11,524 bases of DNA from Gemmatimonadota bacterium (GTDB lineage: Bacteria > Gemmatimonadota > Gemmatimonadetes > Gemmatimonadales > Gemmatimonadaceae), in contig CANJOX010000064.1 in assembly GCA_947475795.1 (NCBI GenBank), positions 1 to 11,524 on the forward strand, given 5' to 3'. Under the pieces are notes generated by a model. That model saw nothing but the letters and a program-made list of their open reading frames with translations, did no database searches and was not told the DNA's origin. Shown here in pieces: positions 5,843 to 11,524 of this stretch. A program made the translations under genes and the position numbers. Each line of letters begins with the position of its first letter. Position 1 is the stretch's first letter.

Positions 5843-8800
5843 ATGTCTCGATCGATCCTCCGCCCGTCGGCAGTGCTTTCCGCACTCGCCCTGCTCTCGC
5901 TCCCTGCCGGTCCGCTCCCCGCGCAAGCGGGGACGCGCCTGTTGCGCACGCCATCGGTGAGCGCGCAGCACATCGTCTTTGCGTACGCCAACAACATCTG
6001 GGCGGTGGAGCGCCGTGGCGGCGCGGCGCGTCGTCTCACGAGCTTTCAGGGGGTCACGCAGAACCCCAAGCTCTCACCCGACGGGCAACTGGTGGCATTC
6101 AGCGCCGAGTACGCCGGGAACACCGACGTGTACACCGTGCCGGTACAGGGTGGCCAGCCCACCCGCCTCACGTGGCATCCGTCGGCCGATCTGGTGCAGG
6201 GGTGGACCCCCGACGGCTCGGCGGTGATGTTCGCCAGCCCGCGCGGATCGTGGGCCCCCACGGCAGCGCCGCGCTTCTGGACCGTGCCCGTCGCCGGCGG
6301 CGTCGAAACGGCGATGCCGATGCCGCGCGCCTATCAGGGCAAACTGTCGGCCGACGGCCGTCGCGTGGCGTACCGCATGGCCAGTTCATGGGACGAAGAG
6401 CGCCGCAACTATCGCGGTGGGCAGAACAAGCCGATCTGGATTCTCGACCTGAAGAGCTTCGCGCTCGACTCCACACCGTTCACCAACTCCAAGGAGATGG
6501 ACCCGGTGTGGGTGAACGACGCCGTGTATTTCCTCTCGGATCGCGACGGCGTGTCCAACGTCTTTTCGTACGACACGAAAGCCAAGCGGTTGGCGCAGGT
6601 CACCAAGTTCCGCGACTTCGACGTGAAGTCGCTGGACGCGTCGGCCGGGGCGGTGGTGTTCGAGCAGGCCGGCTACGTGCACGAACTCGATCCGGCCACG
6701 GGGACGGCGCGCATCGTGAACATCACGGCCGCGGGCGACTTCCCGTGGATGATGGCGTCGTGGAAGGACGTGTCGTCGCGCATCACGAGCCTGGCGTTGT
6801 CCGCCACGGGCAAGCGTGCCGCGGTGGAGGCGCGCGGTGAGATCTTCACCATTCCCGCCGAGAAGGGGGACGTGCGGAATCTCACGAACAGCAGCGGCGC
6901 CGCCGAGATCGCGCCGGTGTGGTCGCCGGATGGCAAGACGCTCGCGTACTTCAGCGATCGGAGCGGGGAGTATCAGCTCGTGATCGCACCGCAGGACGGG
7001 CTGGGCGCGCGGCGCGACATCGCGCTGCCGGAGCCGAGCCGACCGTATGCGCCGAGCTGGTCACCCGACGGGCGGAAGATTGCATTTCAGGACACCCATT
7101 TCCGGATCTGGCTGGTGGATGTGGCCACGGGACAGGCGAAGGTGGCCGACACCGATCCGTACTTCATGGCGGACCGCTCCATCGTGCCGGTGTGGAGCCC
7201 CGATTCACGGTATCTGGCGTATCCCAAGCGGCTCAAGTCGCTGTTTCGTGCCATTTTCGTGTACGACGTGACGGGTGGCACGGTGAAGCAGGTCACCGAC
7301 GGCATGGCAGATGCCACCACGCCCGCGTGGGACGCGGGGGGCAAGTACCTGTGGTTCCTCGCCTCCACGAATTTCGCGCTGAATTCGTCGTTGCTCGACA
7401 TGTCGAAGTACGATCGCCCCGATGTGCGGTCGCTGTATCTGGCCGTGCTCGCGTCGGATGAGGTATCGCCGCTGCTGCCGGAGAGCGACGAGGAAGCGGC
7501 GCGGGCCGCTGGCGCGACGGCCGCGGCGCGCACCGACAGTGCGGCGGCACCGGCGCGGTCCGACAGTGCCCGGAGCGCGACGGCGGCGGTTCGCCCGGTG
7601 CGGATCGATTTCGACGGGTTGCCGCAGCGTATCGTCGCGGTGCAGGCCGTCACGGAGCGCGACTACAGCGGGCTCCGCGCCGGACCCGCCGGCACGGTGT
7701 TTTTCCTCGAGGCGGTCGCCGCGTCGGGAACGGCGGGCGCGAACGGTGGCGGCAACACGTTGCACCGCTTTCAGCTGTCCACGCGCCGCGCGGCGCCGTT
7801 CGCGACCGGGGTGGCGCAGTTCGTCGTGAGCGCCGACGGACGCAAGCTGTTGTATCGCACCGGCGGCGCCCAGGGCGGTTTGTATCTGGTGGACGCTGAC
7901 CGCACGGTGCCCGCCGCGGGTGCCGGGCGTCTGACCGCATCGCTGCGCGCGTACATCGATCCCCGCGAGGAGTTCCGCCAGATATTCAACGAAGGCTGGC
8001 GCAACCAGCGCAACAACCTGTACGTGAAAAACGCCCACGGTGCGGACTGGCCCGCAGTGAAGCGCATGTACGAGCCGCTGCTGGCGCACGTGAACCACCG
8101 CGCCGACCTGAACTTCCTGCTCGACAACATGGGGGCCGAGATCGCGATCGGGCATTCGTACGTGCGCGGCGGTGATCTGCCCGACGTGCCGACGGCGGGG
8201 GGCGGACTGCTTGGCGCCGACTTCACGATCGAGGGTGGCCGGTACCGCATCGCGCGCATCTACGATGCCGAGAGCTGGAACCCCGAGCTGCGGGCGCCGC
8301 TGGCGACGCCCGGGGTGAACGTGCGCGCCGGCGACTACCTGCTGGCTATCAACGGGGTGGAGCTGCGTGGCGCCGACAACGTGTTCCGGCTGCTGGACGG
8401 GACGGCCAATCGCCAGACCGTGCTCACCGTGAACACGCGCCCCGATCTGCAGGGGGCGCGGACGATCACCGTGCTCCCGGTGGCGAATGAGCAGGGGCTG
8501 CGCACGCGGGCGTGGGTGGAGCACAACCGGCGCGCGGTGGATTCGCTGTCGGGTGGCAAGCTGGCCTACGTGTATCTCCCCAACACGGGGCAACCCGGCT
8601 ACACCAGCTTCAACCGGTACTACTTCGCGCAGCAGGATCGCGTGGGCGTGGTGGTCGACGAGCGCTACAACGGCGGCGGCTCAGCGGCGGACTACATCGT
8701 GGATCTGCTGGGACGCGACTACGACGGCTACTTCAACAACCCCGTCGGGGACCGCTATCCGTTCACCAGCCCGGCCAACGGGATCTGGGGGCCCAAGGTC

Positions 8801-9178
8801 ATGATCATCAACGAAATGGCCGGATCAGGCGGCGACCTCATGCCGTACATGTTCAAGCGGCGCAAGCTGGGTCCACTGGTGGGCGCGCGCACGTGGGGCG
8901 GTCTGGTGGCGACCACGGATACGCCGAATTTCGTGGACGGTGGGTCGATGATCGCACCGCGGTTCGGCTTCTTCTCGCGCGACGACCGGTTCGCGGTGGA
9001 GAACGAAGGGGTGGCGCCGGACATCGACGTGGAGAACTTCCCGAAGGAGGTCATCGCCGGGCGCGATCCCCAGCTGGAGCGCGCGGTGCAGGAAGCGATG
9101 CGTCTGCTGGCTACGTGGAAGAACGACCGCGCGACGAAGGAGCCGTTGCCGCCGGTGTGGGGTAAGCGGCAACCGTGA
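5843..9178 (+). CDS. Secreted tricorn-like protease (PD40 propeller, PDZ, S41 peptidase)
   Basis: 1111 residues, about the usual length for tricorn homologues. ATG 5843 opens a signal peptide (SAVLSALALLSLPAGPLPAQA, to about residue 29), so unlike cytosolic archaeal tricorn it should be periplasmic. Domains: two beta-propellers with PD40/TolB-like blades (LSPDGQLVAFS at 77, WTPDG 121, LSADGRRVAY 168, WSPDGKTLAYF 360, WSPDGRKIAF 406, WSPDSRYLAY 451); an Ala/Ser/Arg-rich linker (about 550-582); helical tricorn core region (about 710-775, EGWRNQRNNLYV); PDZ domain (about 785-870, NVRAGDYLLAINGVELRG); S41 catalytic core (about 890-1085). Catalytic candidates by alignment to tricorn: H771 (IGHSYV), S995 (AGSGGD), E1053 (VENEGVAPDI). 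The position of tricorn's active-site Ser preceding the His is Gly770 here, a state I recall in many bacterial homologues. Role: degradation of peptides or misfolded protein in the periplasm (inferred). Its TGA (9176-9178) overlaps the GTG start of the PepSY-TM gene, so the two are probably translationally coupled. The start has no strong Shine-Dalgarno. Confidence 0.93.
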   Translation: MSRSILRPSAVLSALALLSLPAGPLPAQAGTRLLRTPSVSAQHIVFAYANNIWAVERRGGAARRLTSFQGVTQNPKLSPDGQLVAFSAEYAGNTDVYTVPVQGGQPTRLTWHPSADLVQGWTPDGSAVMFASPRGSWAPTAAPRFWTVPVAGGVETAMPMPRAYQGKLSADGRRVAYRMASSWDEERRNYRGGQNKPIWILDLKSFALDSTPFTNSKEMDPVWVNDAVYFLSDRDGVSNVFSYDTKAKRLAQVTKFRDFDVKSLDASAGAVVFEQAGYVHELDPATGTARIVNITAAGDFPWMMASWKDVSSRITSLALSATGKRAAVEARGEIFTIPAEKGDVRNLTNSSGAAEIAPVWSPDGKTLAYFSDRSGEYQLVIAPQDGLGARRDIALPEPSRPYAPSWSPDGRKIAFQDTHFRIWLVDVATGQAKVADTDPYFMADRSIVPVWSPDSRYLAYPKRLKSLFRAIFVYDVTGGTVKQVTDGMADATTPAWDAGGKYLWFLASTNFALNSSLLDMSKYDRPDVRSLYLAVLASDEVSPLLPESDEEAARAAGATAAARTDSAAAPARSDSARSATAAVRPVRIDFDGLPQRIVAVQAVTERDYSGLRAGPAGTVFFLEAVAASGTAGANGGGNTLHRFQLSTRRAAPFATGVAQFVVSADGRKLLYRTGGAQGGLYLVDADRTVPAAGAGRLTASLRAYIDPREEFRQIFNEGWRNQRNNLYVKNAHGADWPAVKRMYEPLLAHVNHRADLNFLLDNMGAEIAIGHSYVRGGDLPDVPTAGGGLLGADFTIEGGRYRIARIYDAESWNPELRAPLATPGVNVRAGDYLLAINGVELRGADNVFRLLDGTANRQTVLTVNTRPDLQGARTITVLPVANEQGLRTRAWVEHNRRAVDSLSGGKLAYVYLPNTGQPGYTSFNRYYFAQQDRVGVVVDERYNGGGSAADYIVDLLGRDYDGYFNNPVGDRYPFTSPANGIWGPKVMIINEMAGSGGDLMPYMFKRRKLGPLVGARTWGGLVATTDTPNFVDGGSMIAPRFGFFSRDDRFAVENEGVAPDIDVENFPKEVIAGRDPQLERAVQEAMRLLATWKNDRATKEPLPPVWGKRQP

Positions 9179-9708
9179 CGTCCTTGAATCCGCGCATCTG
9201 GAATCGGAAGCTTCATCGCTGGGGCTCGATCGCGGTGGCGCTGCCGTTCCTCGTCGTGGTCTGCACCGGCCTGCTGCTGCAGCTCAAGAAGCAGCTCGCG
9301 TGGGTGCAGCCGCCCGAACAGAAGACGTCGGTGCACGTGCCGACGGTGACGATGGCGCAGATCCTCGCGACGGCGAAGTCGGTGCCCGACGCAAAGGTCT
9401 CGAGCTGGGAGGACATCGACCGGCTCGATGTCCGCCCGGGCAAGGGCATCGTGAAGGTGGCGACCGTCGATCACTCTGAGCTGCAGCTCGACCTCGCCAC
9501 CGGCGCGTTGTTGCAGTCGACCTATCGTCGCTCCGATGTCATCGAGAGTCTGCACGATGGGTCGTGGTTTCATGACCTGGTGAAACTCTGGGTGTTCCTG
9601 CCGTCGGCGATGATCGTGCTCGGTTTGTGGATCACCGGGATGTATCTGTTCCTGCTGCCGTTCCGCGCGAGAGCCAACAAGCGTCGCAGTGCGGCCGCAG
9701 CGCAGTGA
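9175..9708 (+). CDS. PepSY-associated TM helix protein
   Basis: 177 residues starting at GTG 9175 inside the stop region of the protease gene (GTGA overlap), which fixes the start. Seen: 'KLHRWGSI' (H14) leading into TM1 (about 18-37, ending TGLLLQLKK), a soluble PepSY-like segment (about 54-125, with the repeated pattern of short strands such as VRPGKGIVKVATVD and SELQLDLATGALL), then LHDGSWFHD (H127, H133) and TM2 (about 138-161, GLWITGMYLFLLP), finishing in a basic tail. This is the order of the PepSY_TM family in its short form. Known: longer relatives are heme-binding ferric-siderophore reductases or iron-regulated membrane proteins; PepSY domains themselves were first described as peptidase inhibitors/propeptides. 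Inferred: an inner-membrane partner of the coupled protease, or a redox/iron protein using the conserved histidines. The sequence does not decide between these. Confidence 0.87.
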   Translation: MTSLNPRIWNRKLHRWGSIAVALPFLVVVCTGLLLQLKKQLAWVQPPEQKTSVHVPTVTMAQILATAKSVPDAKVSSWEDIDRLDVRPGKGIVKVATVDHSELQLDLATGALLQSTYRRSDVIESLHDGSWFHDLVKLWVFLPSAMIVLGLWITGMYLFLLPFRARANKRRSAAAAQ

Positions 9709-9732
9709 GGACGGCGCTGTGAGCGCTCGGAT

Positions 9733-10749
9733 ATGAGTCCGCCGGAGCCGCGCCGGTACGCGAACCGGTCGGGGGTGGAGATCGACGGCGCCGGCGTGGG
9801 CCGGTGGATGCTGCAGCGCGCGCGTGATCGCCTCCCGAAGGCGCCGCAGCAGCAGGTGGTGGGCGTGCGTCCCGATCTCGCGTTCCTGCACGCCAACCGC
9901 ACCGCGCCGGCGCTGACGTGGATCGGGCACTCGTCGCTGCTGTACCAGATCGACGGCGTGAACGTCCTGGTCGATCCCGTGTTCAGCCGGCGCGCGTCAC
10001 CCGTGCCGTTCGCGGGACCGAAGCGCCATCAGCCACCGGGGGTGCGCGCGCACGAGCTGCCGCGCATCGACGTCGTGCTGCTGTCGCACAATCACTACGA
10101 TCACCTCGACCGCGCGTCGATGCGCGCGGTGGCGCGGCAAGCCGGTGGGCCGCCGGTGTTCGTGGTGCCGCGCGGAACGGAGTCGTGGTTTGCGCGCCAT
10201 CTGCCGTCGCGCGGCGGCCGCGCCGCGGTGACGGCCTGCGACTGGGACGACGTGGTGCGGTGGCCGGGGCGCACCGGTGAGATCGCGCTGCACTTTCTGT
10301 CGGTGCAGCACTGGTCGAACCGTACGCTGTTCAACCGCAACCACTCGCTCTGGGGAAGCTGGGCCATCCTGCATCCCGACTTCCGTTTCTGGTTTTCCGG
10401 CGATCTCGGGTACTCGGACGAGCCCCGCGCCATCGGCGCGCGCTTCGGGCCATTCGACGCGGCCGCGATCGCGATCGGCGCCTACGAGCCGCGATGGTTC
10501 ATGCGTGCGCAGCACGTGAATCCCGACGAGGCCGTGCAGGTGATGCTGGACGTGGGCGCGCGCGAAGCGATCGGTGTGCACTGGGGCACCTTCGCGCTCA
10601 CCGACGAGCCGCTCGATCAGCCGCCGCGCGATCTTGCCGCCGCGCTTACGTCGCGGGGGATTCCAGCGGAGCGGTTCCGGGTGCTTCGACACGGGGAGAC
10701 GCGTCGCTACCCGTGGCCAGATACACCAGCAGTGGCGGACACCCCATGA
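9733..10749 (+). CDS. Metallo-beta-lactamase-fold hydrolase of the NAPE-PLD/UlaG-like group
   Basis: 338 residues. The family signature is close to complete: TWIGHSSLLYQ, LVDPVFSRRASP, FAGPKRHQPP, the metal motif SHNHYDHLD (H119, H121, D123, H124), H193 (VQHWSNR), D224 (FSGDLGYS), IGAYEPRWFM, H261 (QHVNPDEA) and H283 (VHWGTFALTDEPLD). As I recall the human NAPE-hydrolysing phospholipase D, the spacings between its later metal ligands and active-site His match these. Known: the group uses a two-zinc centre to hydrolyse phosphodiesters such as N-acyl phosphatidylethanolamine; bacterial members are largely uncharacterised. Inferred: a phosphodiesterase acting on lipid or small phosphodiesters. 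No signal peptide is visible, so it is probably cytoplasmic or membrane-associated. ATG 9733 lies 24 bp after the PepSY-TM stop with only a weak ribosome-binding site; a small GCGCT-GTG-AGCGC hairpin (9714-9726) sits just upstream. Its last 104 bp overlap the convergent DUF2834-like gene. Confidence 0.92.
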   Translation: MSPPEPRRYANRSGVEIDGAGVGRWMLQRARDRLPKAPQQQVVGVRPDLAFLHANRTAPALTWIGHSSLLYQIDGVNVLVDPVFSRRASPVPFAGPKRHQPPGVRAHELPRIDVVLLSHNHYDHLDRASMRAVARQAGGPPVFVVPRGTESWFARHLPSRGGRAAVTACDWDDVVRWPGRTGEIALHFLSVQHWSNRTLFNRNHSLWGSWAILHPDFRFWFSGDLGYSDEPRAIGARFGPFDAAAIAIGAYEPRWFMRAQHVNPDEAVQVMLDVGAREAIGVHWGTFALTDEPLDQPPRDLAAALTSRGIPAERFRVLRHGETRRYPWPDTPAVADTP

Positions 10750-11005
10750 GCAGCGTGGCCGGCCACCACCAGATGGCACGGCCGCGCGCGCGCAGGTCGC
10801 GCGCCAGCCACACGAGCACGATCGCGGTGAATACCCCCATGTCGTTCCAGGCCATGAACACCATGGGATCCTGACGGAGGGTGGTCCACGCGTGGGTGAG
10901 ACCGGCGGCCACCGATCCGTGCTGCTGCATCCACTGATAGAACGACCACTGTTCGTACGCGAAGAAGAGCGCGGCGGCCAGCAGCAGGGCGGGGCGTCGC
11001 ATCAT
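10646..11005 (-). CDS. DUF2834-like small membrane protein
   Basis: 119 residues. Seen: three hydrophobic helices (about 5-17 with FFAYEQW, 56-68 GVFTAIVLVWLA, 78-97 with WWWPATLLMGCPPLLVYLATG), an amphipathic stretch with 'MAWND' before helix 2, an Arg-rich loop (RDLRARGR) and a Pro/Ala/Ser tail. This arrangement, especially 'D-[LM]-x-V ... WW-P-x-L ... P-L-L-x-Y', matches the DUF2834 family of about 100-residue inner-membrane proteins with no known function. The start is one of two adjacent ATGs; the upstream gene's TGA overlaps this start (ATGA, 11005-11002), so it is probably co-translated with the FAD oxidase. The tail after about residue 100 is low-complexity and is encoded antisense to the hydrolase 3' end. 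Confidence 0.75.
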   Translation of the reverse strand: MMRRPALLLAAALFFAYEQWSFYQWMQQHGSVAAGLTHAWTTLRQDPMVFMAWNDMGVFTAIVLVWLARDLRARGRAIWWWPATLLMGCPPLLVYLATGSDASPRVEAPGTAPLESPAT

Positions 11006-11524
11006 CCGGGACGCTTCTCGTATTCCTCGGTGGGCAGCTTGAAGGCCGCCACGAGTGCCGGATCCCCGGTGATCCCCAGCACGCGCTGGGCCACGTATTC
11101 ACCGGCCACCGGACCGAACTTGAAGCCCTCAGCCTGACCCACCCCGGCGATCCAGGCGTTCGACGTACCCGGGACGTAATCGATGATGAAATTGCGATTG
11201 ACGCTCGACTCGTAGTGGCAGGCACGCGTTTCCAGCAGCGGCGCGTTGGCGAGCGCGGGGAAGCGGGCGGCGAGGAAACGACGGGCCCCATCGATGCGAT
11301 CCTGACTGGCCCACCGGCTGCTGGTGTCCGGATCCTGCTGCGCCGGATCCGTGGGGGCGGGTGCTCCGGCGGCGGGGCCGACGGCGGGGGCGGCGCCGGC
11401 GGGGGCGGCGCCGGCGGCACCGACCGGCGCCGCGATCGCACCGCGCACCCGGAAGCCGCGCGAGTCCACGGGCAACACCGGCCATCCGGTGACGCCGGGG
11501 AAGTTGAAGCTGGGGAGGTTGGGG
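11002..11524 (-). CDS. FAD-dependent oxidoreductase, sarcosine-oxidase-like C-terminal part, 5' end beyond window
   Basis: Partial: the frame is open to the right edge (NLPSFNFPGVTGWPVLPVDS precedes the first in-window GTG), leaving about 173 C-terminal residues. Seen: WPVLPVDSRGFRVRG, an Ala/Gly/Pro-rich insert, DPDTSSRW, ARRFLAARFPAL, ETRACHYESS, NFIIDYVPGTSNAWIAG and GFKFGPVAGEYVAQ. Known: in monomeric sarcosine oxidase and related DAO-family enzymes this region carries the Cys that binds FAD covalently (the C-x-Y of 'RxCxY'), a substrate-side F-I-I-D strand, and the GFKF loop closing the FAD site. The Cys at 11218-11220 is therefore a candidate covalent flavin site (inference). Function: oxidation of a secondary or N-methyl amino acid, or a related amine; the substrate is unknown. 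The insert (about 35 residues) carries a tandem 5-residue repeat AGAAP-AGAAP. The TGA overlaps the ATG of the DUF2834-like gene. Confidence 0.85.
   Translation of the reverse strand, partial: PNLPSFNFPGVTGWPVLPVDSRGFRVRGAIAAPVGAAGAAPAGAAPAVGPAAGAPAPTDPAQQDPDTSSRWASQDRIDGARRFLAARFPALANAPLLETRACHYESSVNRNFIIDYVPGTSNAWIAGVGQAEGFKFGPVAGEYVAQRVLGITGDPALVAAFKLPTEEYEKRPG
11386..11415. repeat. Perfect tandem 15-bp duplication within FAD oxidase gene
   Basis: The 15-mer GGGGGCGGCGCCGGC occurs at 11386-11400 and again at 11401-11415 without interruption. On the coding (minus) strand it gives AGAAP-AGAAP. It sits in a longer Ala/Gly/Pro-rich low-complexity tract (about 11340-11440) and preserves the reading frame, consistent with replication slippage. 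Confidence 0.85.

Noticed and set aside
7205..8593. 462-residue minus-strand open frame inside the protease gene
   Set aside because: No recognisable domain; it is antisense to the tricorn core and PDZ domain. Typical GC-rich antisense frame.
8755..9930. 391-residue minus-strand open frame spanning protease end, PepSY-TM and hydrolase start
   Set aside because: It crosses three supported plus-strand genes and shows no domain signature.
11340..11440. GC-rich repeats considered as a CRISPR or regulatory repeat array
   Set aside because: The repeat unit is 15 bp, directly tandem with no spacers, in frame in a coding region: a low-complexity linker, not an array.
1..11524. Search for a defence system, mobile element or biosynthetic cluster
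   Set aside because: No nuclease, helicase, transposase, integrase, toxin-antitoxin pair, synthase or terminal repeats could be supported; the genes look like ordinary envelope and metabolic functions.

Overview
The window is high-GC, gene-dense bacterial chromosome. The protein set points to a Gram-negative of the Gemmatimonadota type (for example Gemmatimonadaceae): a secreted sortilin/VPS10-like Asp-box protein, a barrel-less plug protein carrying a TonB C-terminal domain, a secreted tricorn-like protease, and frequent GTG starts. The assignment is an inference from family composition; there is no rRNA or other phylogenetic marker here.

Layout. (1) Positions 1-3791, minus strand: three consecutive genes for predicted exported proteins. 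In transcription order they are a CarboxypepD_reg/plug/TonB-C chimera (3791-2565), a small surface-adhesin-E-like protein (2530-2120), and the first 680 residues of a VPS10/BNR-repeat protein that runs off the left edge (2042 to <1). The gaps are 34 and 77 bp, and the second gap holds a nested inverted repeat. (2) Positions 3837-9708, plus strand, divergent from the first block: an alkaline-phosphatase-superfamily phosphodiesterase-like exported protein, then after a 167-bp gap with a strong leader hairpin a 1111-residue tricorn/S41 protease, whose stop overlaps the GTG start of a PepSY-TM membrane protein. (3) Positions 9733-10749, plus strand: a NAPE-PLD/UlaG-like metallo-beta-lactamase-fold hydrolase. 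(4) Positions 10646 to >11524, minus strand: the C-terminal part of a covalent-FAD sarcosine-oxidase-like enzyme (entering from the right edge), followed with an ATGA overlap by a DUF2834-like membrane protein. The 3' end of that membrane protein overlaps the hydrolase gene by 104 bp, tail to tail.

How they work together. Most products are predicted to act in the envelope or periplasm: surface or secreted propeller proteins, an energy-transduction-like chimera, an exported phosphodiesterase, and an exported protease coupled to a PepSY membrane protein. The two best-supported functional couplings are tricorn protease with PepSY-TM (overlapping stop/start) and FAD oxidase with DUF2834 (ATGA overlap).

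I see no tRNA, rRNA, CRISPR, insertion sequence, transposase, phage gene or toxin-antitoxin pair. Nothing here is a clear undescribed system. The most unusual items are the plug/TonB-C chimera, the protease-PepSY coupling and the repeat-expanded linker in the FAD enzyme. Every gap between genes is shorter than 170 bp.
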